Part shown: in pieces, positions 44,572 to 52,833 of the stretch
Numbering within the stretch: position 1 is the first letter of the stretch
How the letters are laid out: each line of letters opens with the position of its first letter
Assembly: GCF_900086705.1 (NCBI RefSeq)
Contig: NZ_LT575483.1
Location: forward strand, 2,201,894-2,265,893
Direction: 5' to 3'
Source of the DNA: Massilibacillus massiliensis
Lineage (GTDB): Bacteria > Bacillota > Negativicutes > FLKF01
Length of the DNA stretch: 64,000 nucleotides
Notes under the pieces: model-generated
Databases searched by the model: none
What the model was told of the DNA's origin: nothing
What the model saw: the letters and a program-made list of their open reading frames with translations, nothing else
Position numbers and translations under genes: made by a program

Positions 44572-45153
44572 CTGAGTATTTTAGAAATTATGAAAAAACG
44601 TAGAAGTGTAAGAAAGTTTAAGCAGGAGCCAATTACAGATCAGGAAATGAAACAGATCGTTGAAGCTGGACAGCTTGCACCAAGCGGCAGTAACAATCAA
44701 ACTTCGCACTTCGTTGTGATTCAAAAAGTAGAAATTTTAGACGAATTACGGGAATTGGTGAAACATGAATTTGCCAAAATGGAGATTGATGAAAATACAT
44801 ATGGTAGCATTAAAACTTCCATTACCTTATCAAAAAAGGGAAAATATAATTTTATGTATAATGCACCCGCTTTCATTATTGCAACAAATCTTCGCGGGTA
44901 TGGCAATGCAATGGCAGATTGTTCACTTGCATTAGGCAATATGATGCTTATGGCGGCGGAATTGAATATCGGAACATGTTGGATTAATCAATTAAAATGG
45001 TTAGCAGATAACGAAGCCATAAAAACATATCTTGAGAAATTGGGAATTGGAAAACAAGAAACAGTGTGTGGGTGCTTAGCCGTTGGATATTCTGATCAGC
45101 CTGATCTTCCACCTATCATTCGAAAGGGAAATATTGCTGATTTTATAAAATAA
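44572..45153 (+). CDS. Nitroreductase-family flavoprotein, probable CTG start
   Basis: A 193-residue nitroreductase-like enzyme using FMN. It has KKRRSVRKFK, APSGSNNQ, ADCSLALGNMMLMAAELNIGTCWI and VCGCLAVGY. The family usually starts a few residues before the KKRRS motif. The only ribosome site, AGGGGAG (44557-44563), is eight bases before CTG at 44572. ATG at 44590 has no site. I therefore propose CTG as start. Physiological substrate is unknown. Confidence 0.82.
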   Translation: MSILEIMKKRRSVRKFKQEPITDQEMKQIVEAGQLAPSGSNNQTSHFVVIQKVEILDELRELVKHEFAKMEIDENTYGSIKTSITLSKKGKYNFMYNAPAFIIATNLRGYGNAMADCSLALGNMMLMAAELNIGTCWINQLKWLADNEAIKTYLEKLGIGKQETVCGCLAVGYSDQPDLPPIIRKGNIADFIK

Positions 45154-45233
45154 ATGGAGCTTTTATAAGTGAAATGAGATTCGATAGCGCGTATTTACGC
45201 TTGTAAATATTTTGCTATGGATTGTAGTTTTGG

Positions 45234-45267
45234 TCTCCCGCCGATTATTTGGCGGGAGATTTTTATA
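45234..45267 (+). terminator. Terminator of the nitroreductase gene
   Basis: TCTCCCGCC (45234-45242), eight-base loop, GGCGGGAGA (45251-45259), then TTTTTATA. Confidence 0.9.
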
Positions 45268-45374
45268 TACATAAAAATGTGGCCTACAATAGGGATACGT
45301 TTAATTTTGTATTTACATGCTTGGTGATTTATGTTAATTTTAACACAACAAAAGAAAGATAGAAGGAGAAAAAA

Positions 45375-45665
45375 ATGTTTTTCAATATTTCTGTTAGTAA
45401 GACAATTAAATATTTTGAAGAAGTAGATGACATCACTGCAATGAATGTACGTTTGTCGATGAAATATTTTGGTTGGAATTCAAAAGATTACATTGATGCG
45501 TCAGGTGTAGAAGATCGCTATGTATATCGTATTGAATTTATGCGAGATGATCAACAAGGCGGTTTTTTTAAAGCACAAACAAATGATGTGGGAAAAATAA
45601 ATAGTATAACGAAAGAATGTGCATTAAAAGCATTGAAATCGTATCTCGACAAAGGCTGTAGTTAG
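45375..45665 (+). CDS. Small protein of unknown function
   Basis: A 96-residue soluble protein with mixed charge (KTIKYFEEVDDITAMN, then DRYVYRIEFMRDDQQGG). A clear AGAAGGAG site precedes the ATG. No motif or neighbour identifies a role. Confidence 0.65.
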   Translation: MFFNISVSKTIKYFEEVDDITAMNVRLSMKYFGWNSKDYIDASGVEDRYVYRIEFMRDDQQGGFFKAQTNDVGKINSITKECALKALKSYLDKGCS

Positions 45666-45715
45666 GAGTAGTATAGTTTCATATTGTATTGTAGTTATAG
45701 AAAGTAGGAGATATG

Positions 45716-46654
45716 ATGATACTATTGCACGCAATTGAAGGAGTTCTTAGTTTACTTTTAATGGGGCTTGTTGGCTATATATTGGCAAGAAAAGGCTGGT
45801 TTAATAAAGAGACTTCCGCTTTACTTCCAAAACTCGTTACGTATGTGTCATTGCCATTGTTTTTGCTATGTAATCTAATTACAACATTTCACCGTGATGA
45901 TTTGATTCACATGATGTACGGTGTAATTGTGCCAATGTTGTCGATGATGATGTGTTTTGTAGTTAGTTTAGTATTAGGAAAATTGTGTAAAGTAAATAAA
46001 CGGCACATTGGAATCTTTCATAGCACTTTTGTTACATCCAATTCTATATTTGTTGGGATTCCGGTAAATATTGCATTGTTTGGCGAAGAGTCTTTACCAT
46101 ATACGTTGTTATATTTCTTTGCCAATACGCTATTTTTTTGGACGGTTGGTAATTATTATATTAGTTCAGATGGTGAAAAGCATAAGGCGATGCTGTTTAG
46201 TATGGAAACTGTTAAAAAGGTATTCTCTGCACCGATACTTGGATTTTTATTTGCTATTTTTCTTATTATGTTAGAGTTATCTTTACCTGATTTTTTGCTT
46301 AAAACGGCAAGGTATATGGGGAATATGACAACACCGCTTGCCATTATTTTTATCGGTGTTATTTTGCATGGCGTTGATTTGAAAAAGATTAGACTGGATA
46401 AAGATATTTTGCTGGTAATGTTGGGTAGATTTGTGATCAGCCCGCTTAGTATTGTCGTGATTACTTATTTTATTCCGATTCCTGAACTTATGCGTAAGGT
46501 GTTCATTATACAAGCGTCTCTGCCAGCTATGGCGCAGACTGTTATTTTAGCAAGTTTTTACAAGGCAGATAGTGAATATGCGACAATTTTGGTGTCGCTT
46601 AGTACACTGGCATCTATTCTAACCATTCCTTTGTTTATGGAGATTATATCTTAA
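45716..46654 (+). CDS. AEC-family (auxin efflux carrier) transporter
   Basis: A 312-residue protein with about ten membrane helices, similar to the AEC family that exports or imports carboxylates. Seen: GYILARKGWF near residue 25, SLPLFLLCNL, FVTSNSIFVGIP, and a C-terminal ASLPAMAQTVILASFYKADSE. GGAG lies five bases before ATG 45716 and two before ATG 45713, so the former is preferred. Confidence 0.85.
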   Translation: MILLHAIEGVLSLLLMGLVGYILARKGWFNKETSALLPKLVTYVSLPLFLLCNLITTFHRDDLIHMMYGVIVPMLSMMMCFVVSLVLGKLCKVNKRHIGIFHSTFVTSNSIFVGIPVNIALFGEESLPYTLLYFFANTLFFWTVGNYYISSDGEKHKAMLFSMETVKKVFSAPILGFLFAIFLIMLELSLPDFLLKTARYMGNMTTPLAIIFIGVILHGVDLKKIRLDKDILLVMLGRFVISPLSIVVITYFIPIPELMRKVFIIQASLPAMAQTVILASFYKADSEYATILVSLSTLASILTIPLFMEIIS

Positions 46655-46832
46655 ATATTTTGACGTCGCAGAATGAAACATAACATAGTTCACTTGATGA
46701 TAGTTTTTACCTATATATGATATAACTATTACTAATAAGGAAATACAGGAAAATATAGTATAATCTATGTATAGGATTATGATAAGATAATTAAGAAATA
46801 AAACAGATATGTAGAGTTTTAGGAGCAAAAGG

Positions 46833-46945
46833 GTTTATTGTGACCGTTTAATGAAGCGCTGCAAGTCTGTAAGAAATCTATAGGGCATCAAGGTTTCACA
46901 TTAAAACGGTTGCACTGGTCAATCTGGACTCAATGATGCATAAAC
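46833..46945 (+). ncRNA. Folded leader RNA of unknown class upstream of a chemoreceptor
   Basis: Nested pairings: GTTTAT (46833-46838) with ATAAAC (46940-46945), and ACCGTTTAATG (46843-46853) with CATTAAAACGGT (46899-46910, one bulge), extended by GTG with CAC. A TATAAT box lies upstream near 46760. The region does not match c-di-GMP-I, c-di-GMP-II, cobalamin or other riboswitch motifs that I can recall. It occupies the place where the other chemoreceptor gene has its riboswitch. Confidence 0.45.
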
Positions 46946-47027
46946 GTTTATTGCTGAATTTTGTTTTAAACCAAACAAAAAATCTTATTTATATTTTCAT
47001 AGTGTATGATAAAGGAGAGTGAAATTT

Positions 47028-49052
47028 TTGCGATTTCAGAATGTTAAAACAAAATTTCTAGTAGTTTTATTACCGTTATTTATTCTTAGTTTTGTTGTTT
47101 TATCTGTAGTAAGTTATTACTTAGCAAATGAAGCTTTGAATGAAGCAGCAGATGAAACGATAAGAACAATGGGAAGAGAATCTTCGATGCAGGTACAGGA
47201 AGGCATCAATGAGCGTATTATCAGATTGGAAGAGTTAGGTGTTGATAGCGTCCTGCGGGGCAATGATGAGCAGGCAAAAGTTGCGTATCTGGCAAATTCG
47301 CAAAAGCGATTAGGCTTTGATTCTTTATATTATTCAGATTTAAAAGGAAATTGTATTCGTGCCGATGGTAAAAAATTTAATCGTGCAGATCGTGAATATT
47401 TCAAAAAAGTGCTGGATACACAAAAAGCATATGTACCGCAGCCTGTTGTATCAGGTGTTACGGGTAAATTAATCCTTGTATTAACTGCACCTGCCTTTGA
47501 AAATGGACAGTTTGTTGGCATGATGATGGGGAGTATTACCTTAGAGAAATTATCTAAAGTTTTAGATCAGGTAAAATTCAGAGATTCTGGGTATGGTTAT
47601 ATTGTGGAAAACAAAGGGAAGGTAATTGCAAACAATAAAGCACCAGAATTTATCAACAAATTGGACTTGTCAGAAAAAACAATTAACCCAGAACTTAAAA
47701 CAGTGGCGACGGAGTTAGATGAGGACTTAATGCGAACTTTTAAACAAGTCGTTGAAACTGGTGAAGCGATGAGCTGTTATTACAAAAATGTACTGGGAAG
47801 AGACGATGTTGCAGTATTGACGCCGATCGATCTTTTTGGACAACGCTGGGTTATGGTAATTACTGCGCCAGAGTCTGAAGTGACGGCGCCTGTAAAACGA
47901 TTGGCAAACTATATGTTTGGCATTTCCATCTTCTTTATATTGTTAGCTATTATTTGTATTTATGTGTTTGCTAAAAATATTTCTAAACCGATAGAGATCA
48001 TTCGTGATGATTGTATGCGTTTAAAAGATGGCGACTTTAAAGATAGACCAGTTAGTGTTGATAGTGATGATGAAATTGGTCAATTGGCAAAAGGTTTCCA
48101 TGAAATGAGAAACAATTTACGAGATTTAATAAAGAAAATACAAGGGGAAGCTGAAGAGGTCGCAGCATCGAGTGAAATGCTGCATGAAAGTGCAGGGCAA
48201 TCTGCAGAAGCATCAAATCAGGTCGCGGTATCAATTACGGATATTGCGCAAGGCGTAGAAAAACAATCGTTATCTGCAAAAAATGTAAATGGTGTGGCAA
48301 AGGAAGTCGCCAACATTTCTGAGGAAATTGCACATAAATCAAAAAATGTAGCAGAAGTTGCGCACACAGCAAATGACGATGTGGAGCTTGGGCGTACGGC
48401 GATTGCGAGTGCAGTGGAGCAAATGCAGCAAATTGGATCAGGTGCTGAAGAAGTACAGCAAGCCATACATAAATTGGAACAAGGGTCTCAAGAAATCAGT
48501 AATATCGTTGATTTGATTTCTAATATTGCCGGACAAACAAATCTTTTAGCGTTGAATGCTGCAATTGAAGCAGCACGTGCTGGAGAACAAGGGCGCGGTT
48601 TTGCGGTCGTTGCTGAAGAAGTAAGAAAGTTGGCTGAGGAATCCCATCTTTCATCGCAAAAGATCGGCGAATTGGTGAAACGCAATCAAATTGATATGGA
48701 AAAGGCTGTTTCGGCAAGTCAGGCCGGTACGGTTGGTATTGGCAAAGGAATTGAAGCGGTGAATTCGGCCGATGAAACATTTAAAAACATTGTGAATGTG
48801 ATCAGCCATTTGTCAGATGAGATCGCTGATATATCAAAATCAATCAATACGATGGCAATCGGCAGCAACGATATGTTAACAGCGATGCAGCAAATTGATG
48901 AAGTAAGTAAGAAAAATGCAGCTGAAGTGCAGTCTGTATCGGCTGCGACGGAAGAACAATCAGCAGCAATGCAAGAGATTGCATCAGCAAGTCAAAATTT
49001 AGCCAATCTTTCTACTGAATTGAAGAGAGCAATTTCTAGATTTAAAATTTAA
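47028..49052 (+). CDS. Methyl-accepting chemotaxis protein with dCache-type sensor
   Basis: A 674-residue chemoreceptor: N-terminal membrane helix (about 10-30), a large extracellular dCache-like sensor (about 35-280, with [11 protein letters not shown] and [17 protein letters not shown]), a second helix (about 290-312), HAMP, and a signalling domain with the tip [27 protein letters not shown] is ten bases before the TTG at 47028 but only one base before the GTG at 47019, so TTG is preferred. Cache sensors commonly bind amino or carboxylic acids. Confidence 0.92.
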   Translation: MRFQNVKTKFLVVLLPLFILSFVVLSVVSYYLANEALNEAADETIRTMGRESSMQVQEGINERIIRLEELGVDSVLRGNDEQAKVAYLANSQKRLGFDSLYYSDLKGNCIRADGKKFNRADREYFKKVLDTQKAYVPQPVVSGVTGKLILVLTAPAFENGQFVGMMMGSITLEKLSKVLDQVKFRDSGYGYIVENKGKVIANNKAPEFINKLDLSEKTINPELKTVATELDEDLMRTFKQVVETGEAMSCYYKNVLGRDDVAVLTPIDLFGQRWVMVITAPESEVTAPVKRLANYMFGISIFFILLAIICIYVFAKNISKPIEIIRDDCMRLKDGDFKDRPVSVDSDDEIGQLAKGFHEMRNNLRDLIKKIQGEAEEVAASSEMLHESAGQSAEASNQVAVSITDIAQGVEKQSLSAKNVNGVAKEVANISEEIAHKSKNVAEVAHTANDDVELGRTAIASAVEQMQQIGSGAEEVQQAIHKLEQGSQEISNIVDLISNIAGQTNLLALNAAIEAARAGEQGRGFAVVAEEVRKLAEESHLSSQKIGELVKRNQIDMEKAVSASQAGTVGIGKGIEAVNSADETFKNIVNVISHLSDEIADISKSINTMAIGSNDMLTAMQQIDEVSKKNAAEVQSVSAATEEQSAAMQEIASASQNLANLSTELKRAISRFKI

Positions 49053-49060
49053 ATAAGATA

Positions 49061-49100
49061 AAAATTAAAGCTGAGGGGATTATCCCTCAGCTTTAATTTT
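49061..49100. terminator. Bidirectional terminator between chemoreceptor and VanW genes
   Basis: A perfect 17-bp stem (49061-49077 with 49084-49100) with AT-rich tails on both sides. It ends one base before the VanW stop codon. Confidence 0.88.
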
Positions 49101-50519
49101 TTATTTTTTTGTAGATCTTTTTCGATCGCTTTTTTTGGGGGAAAACGTTTCTTCAGATAATTTCGTTCCTACAACAACGATTTGATCTTCCGGACTGTAT
49201 TCATCGACATAAAGTAACTCACGGCTTATTTCCTGTCCATTGATACTTTTAATACGGTAAGACGAGACAATATAGCCCGTTAATCCTTTATCCTCAACAA
49301 CCATCTTGCCGGCAGGTAAATTTGGATCATATTTATTTACGGTACCAGGTGAGAGGGTTTTATCTACATTTGAGGTCAACGTGATTGTTTCCTTGCTGCG
49401 ATCGCTTAAGTTTCCTAAAATAGCAATGGTTAAAGTTCCGTCTGCCACTTTTGCTATAATATACGCGTTGTTGGCTAGCGTATTTTTAAACTTAAAATCG
49501 AGTAAATGATCTGCAACCGTTGCATCTAGTCCAATTGGAACGTAACCCAGTGGATGAAAATGCGGGGTCCGTTCAACGGGTTTCATGTCGGCAAGCAGGA
49601 TAGAATTGTATAGAGTGCTGCTGACTTGGCAAACGCCTCCGCCGATATCAGGGACAGTTTTCCCCTCGATGATAACAGGTGCTTCTTTAAAACCAGCCTC
49701 GGCAATGCGTAAGCCTGTCAAATCATTAAAAGATATAACTTCATCTGGTCTTAATAGCAAATGATTGATACTATTGGCAGCAATGCGGATGTTTTCACTG
49801 CGATTTGTGTTAAAATGATTAAAATTAGAGCTGTATACAGATAAAACCGTATCAATCTTTTCTAGAGCGGTTTTCGTTACATTTGGCACATCTTCTACAA
49901 CTGGCAATTCAAGTGAAACAGGAAGCTCAAAGTCAAAAAGTTTTTGTGCAAGTGTAGAAAGTAAATCTTCATGATTCAATTTCTGCCCGGTAACTTCAGG
50001 CACGATGGAAATGATATCATTTTCTAATTCTATGTAAGCGTCTTTTCTTTCTGTTGCCGTTTCAAGACCAATCTGCCAGAGGATTGCTCTTAATTTTGTT
50101 TCGTCGTAAGTGATCACATAAGGAATTTTAATTCCATGATGTGCGCTCCTGAATCTTTCCCAGAAACTTTGCAATATGTTGTTTCCACGACCAATTTGAT
50201 AAGCATTTTTTGCAGTTTGTTCAAAATTTATATAGAAATCAATATCGCTTGGCATGATATTCCAAGATTTATCTTTATAATGAAGTCGAATGATTGCTTT
50301 TTTATCTAATTTACTATGATAGATTTGCTCCAGCTTAGTTTGGGCTTCTTGTACAGTGTGTCCGCCAATTGGTATATCTGCTGCTGTTACGCCATAGAAA
50401 ATACGTTCAGATACAGATAAAGCCATACTGAAGCTAATGAGAATGATGGAAGAGAATAAAAGAATAATAATAGAGAAAATGAGACACATTTTTGCATTTT
50501 GAGAAATTTTATTAAAAAT
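49101..50519 (-). CDS. VanW-family membrane-anchored wall protein, possible ATT start
   Basis: A 472-residue protein. An N-terminal membrane helix (about 12-35) is followed by a peptidoglycan-binding-type region with repeats, the VanW domain (RPDEVISFNDLTG, GGGVCQVSSTLYN, HFHPLGYVPIGLDATV) and a C-terminal G5-like domain. It is probably an extracytoplasmic cell-wall protein. AAGGAGG lies eight bases before an ATT at 50517-50519 in frame. The first ATG (50487-50489) has no ribosome site, and a GTG upstream lies past a terminator. ATT is thus the best-supported start. Confidence 0.8.
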   Translation of the reverse strand: MFNKISQNAKMCLIFSIIILLFSSIILISFSMALSVSERIFYGVTAADIPIGGHTVQEAQTKLEQIYHSKLDKKAIIRLHYKDKSWNIMPSDIDFYINFEQTAKNAYQIGRGNNILQSFWERFRSAHHGIKIPYVITYDETKLRAILWQIGLETATERKDAYIELENDIISIVPEVTGQKLNHEDLLSTLAQKLFDFELPVSLELPVVEDVPNVTKTALEKIDTVLSVYSSNFNHFNTNRSENIRIAANSINHLLLRPDEVISFNDLTGLRIAEAGFKEAPVIIEGKTVPDIGGGVCQVSSTLYNSILLADMKPVERTPHFHPLGYVPIGLDATVADHLLDFKFKNTLANNAYIIAKVADGTLTIAILGNLSDRSKETITLTSNVDKTLSPGTVNKYDPNLPAGKMVVEDKGLTGYIVSSYRIKSINGQEISRELLYVDEYSPEDQIVVVGTKLSEETFSPKKSDRKRSTKK

Positions 50520-50561
50520 ACTATATTCCTCCTTTTGCAGTAATAGACAGCGTGAGCATAG

Positions 50562-50586
50562 AAAACCCCTGCATGAGCAGGGGTTT
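50562..50586 (-). terminator. Terminator after the PRC-barrel gene
   Basis: AAACCCCTGC (50563-50572) pairs with GCAGGGGTTT (50577-50586) around a four-base loop. On the minus strand TTTTCT follows. Confidence 0.85.
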
Positions 50587-50612
50587 ATTATTACCAAAAG
50601 GCTGGCATTTTA

Positions 50613-51485
50613 TTATTGAATATTCATAGAAAGTTCAACGAATTTATTTGCTAATTTCGCTTTTTGTAAAACTTCTTCAGTAATATCTGCGCCCGCTTCA
50701 ACAATAACAATACCATTATCAGTTGTAATGCGACGACTTGCTTTTTTGCCAAGCAAGAAACGACGATGTCTGTCATCTGCTATTTTATCTGCTGGTTGTT
50801 TAGCTGCTGTTACTTTTGGATCAGCTGCAGGTTCTTCAGTTTTCGTTTCAGTTTTAGGTGGTTCTGCCTTTGGTGCTTCCACTTTTTCTATTGGATTAGG
50901 TGTCTCTGGCTTAACTTCCACTTTAGAAGTTGTCGCCGTCACCGATTGTTGTTCTTTTTCGACTGCAACAGTTGTTTCAGCTGGTTTTACAGTTTTTATT
51001 TGCTCACTAAGATCTCTTTCAGGGACTTCGCTGTCGATTACGGTAACTTGTTTACCGAAAACGGATACCTGCTCGGCAGAGACTTCGCTGATTTCATTTG
51101 AAGGCGTCATGATTTCACATTTGGCAATTTTTCCATTGTCGTCAACAATGATTTCATTTACAATTCCGTGAATACTACCTGCTTTCGTAATTGCCTTTGT
51201 ACCGATTACTTTGATGTTTGCTGTCAGTAATGGTTCGAATTCAGTAGCTTCGTCTACAGTTAAAATACTTTCACTGCTTGTAATTGTAATCGCATCGTCA
51301 CCAATTGCGATTACGGAAGTATAAGGTAATATTTTAACGCCGCGGTACCAATCTTCATCTTCAATGATCAGAGCGGTAATGATACCATTTGCAGCATCGA
51401 TTACCAACGATTTACTGATTCCTAATTCTTTACCTTCAGTAATACTTATGATTGGCAATCCTAAAATATGTACACTTTTTTTCAT
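50613..51485 (-). CDS. PRC-barrel domain protein with low-complexity linker
   Basis: A 290-residue protein. Two PRC-barrel-like repeats (about residues 5-75 and 85-150, each with an 'ITALIIEDE' or 'VNEIIVDDN' type strand) are followed by a K/E/P/T-rich linker (about 160-240) and a short conserved-looking tail. There is no signal peptide. PRC barrels occur in RNA maturation and photosynthetic reaction-centre proteins and as generic adaptors. Function here is unknown. Its ATG directly follows the stop of the TPR gene. Confidence 0.75.
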   Translation of the reverse strand: MKKSVHILGLPIISITEGKELGISKSLVIDAANGIITALIIEDEDWYRGVKILPYTSVIAIGDDAITITSSESILTVDEATEFEPLLTANIKVIGTKAITKAGSIHGIVNEIIVDDNGKIAKCEIMTPSNEISEVSAEQVSVFGKQVTVIDSEVPERDLSEQIKTVKPAETTVAVEKEQQSVTATTSKVEVKPETPNPIEKVEAPKAEPPKTETKTEEPAADPKVTAAKQPADKIADDRHRRFLLGKKASRRITTDNGIVIVEAGADITEEVLQKAKLANKFVELSMNIQ

Positions 51486-52607
51486 TTATAATCCCCCTAG
51501 ATTCTGAATTTGTAAGTCGTTTTTGGTTCGCCAGCTTTGAAACTCGCGTTCGATTTCACCAAACATATTCTGTGAAATATCTTTAAATGGCTTGCGTGTA
51601 ATATTGCGCCTAAGCAAAGCATTTTTTATAATACGCAAATACGCAATGTTATTAATAAACTCTCTTTTTAAATCCTCATTTTGAATTAAGGCTGGTAATT
51701 TAAGAGCTTTATTATATATTACAATGGCATCGTCATATAAACCAGCAGTTTTATAAATATTTCCTATTTCAATAACGATAAATGGAGCATACGCATCATG
51801 CTGATATAATTTTAATGCCTTTTTAAAAGCATAAAGTGCGCAGTCATGCTCGTTTTTGCTTACTTGATCAAAAGCATAGTCTAATAAATCGTCTAGCGCT
51901 TCAAGCTTAGAAATTTGATTCATTGTGGAGATTTTTTTCTGATTTTTCACATCTGGTGATTCTGTATCCACGAAAGTTTTTTCTGTGTTTAAAGCCGTAA
52001 TCAACGGTGGGCTGATCACTGTAGTTTTTTGTTCATTTGAGACTAAATATAAAGTGGGCTTACTTTCCGATGGTTCTTGTTTCTTAAGTGTCGGCATTTT
52101 CTGACTTTTTGCAAGTTTCATTGCAGTCTTTTCAATGAAACTATCGCAATTGGTCCCAACTTCAGATTTAGTAGGCATCGGCTCTTTGACTGCTGACAAA
52201 GGCTTTGCCAGATTCATGCTTTCTGTTTGCACATTTTTTGTTTTTATAGGAGCAAAGGTTTTCATTATTTCAGCTTTTTTCGGCATAGGGATTTCATTAT
52301 CTAGCGTAGTTTGCGCCTCTGCTGTTTCTAAAACTAAATTCTGTACAGTTGCTTTATGTGAAATAAGATGTGAATTGTAACGGGCGATAAAATACGCCAA
52401 TAAAATTGTAACGCCTAAAATCACAAGGTCATGATACGGATTCAAATATGTTCTGCTCATTGGCAGTGTGCTAATCAATAAAATCGCACAGAGAACGCAT
52501 AACAACAAAGGTTTTGCATTTAATTCGAGTCCAATATATTTTGCAATTTTAAATGCACCAAAAAGGCCGATTGCGATTGACAAGAATGTAATTATGATAT
52601 AGTCCAC
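51486..52607 (-). CDS. Membrane protein with TPR-like C-terminal region
   Basis: A 373-residue protein: two or three N-terminal membrane helices (about 3-80), a long polar linker, and C-terminal helical repeats of TPR type (YAFKKALKLYQHD, GNIYKTAGLYDDAIVIYNKALKLP). The start is probably GTG at 52607, with GGTGAT six bases upstream; the frame is open to 52688 without a better site. Co-transcribed with the PRC-barrel gene. Probably a scaffold or assembly factor, but the role is unknown. Confidence 0.7.
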   Translation of the reverse strand: MDYIIITFLSIAIGLFGAFKIAKYIGLELNAKPLLLCVLCAILLISTLPMSRTYLNPYHDLVILGVTILLAYFIARYNSHLISHKATVQNLVLETAEAQTTLDNEIPMPKKAEIMKTFAPIKTKNVQTESMNLAKPLSAVKEPMPTKSEVGTNCDSFIEKTAMKLAKSQKMPTLKKQEPSESKPTLYLVSNEQKTTVISPPLITALNTEKTFVDTESPDVKNQKKISTMNQISKLEALDDLLDYAFDQVSKNEHDCALYAFKKALKLYQHDAYAPFIVIEIGNIYKTAGLYDDAIVIYNKALKLPALIQNEDLKREFINNIAYLRIIKNALLRRNITRKPFKDISQNMFGEIEREFQSWRTKNDLQIQNLGGL

Positions 52608-52756
52608 TTTCACATCACCATATAAATAAATTATCTTGATTTTGGTTTGAATTCGACAAAATTTACAGAAATCCTGTAATTTTTGCAATAAATTTTGAAT
52701 TATATAAAAAAAGTAAAAAAAATCAAGAGGACTTTTGCACTATGTATAAAAATTTT

Positions 52757-52786
52757 TTGGTATAAAAGTATCGTATGCGGTATAAT
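52757..52786 (+). promoter_or_regulatory. Sigma-A promoter of the HPr-domain activator gene
   Basis: TTGGTA (52757-52762), 18 bases, TATAAT (52781-52786), 47 bases before the ATG. Confidence 0.6.
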
Positions 52787-52833
52787 AAAAGCTAGTTTAT
52801 ACGTAACATCTTGCTTGGAAAGAGGTTTGACAT

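Noticed and set aside
46833-46945. Cobalamin or c-di-GMP-II riboswitch in the leader of the second chemoreceptor
   Set aside because: GTTGCACTGG and GGACTCAATGATGC recall parts of these classes, but the other conserved blocks are missing. Kept as an unknown fold only.
50728-51171. 147-residue open frame antisense to the PRC-barrel gene
   Set aside because: It is the complement of a low-complexity K/E/P/T linker, and the gene on the other strand has a good start, ribosome site and domain structure.
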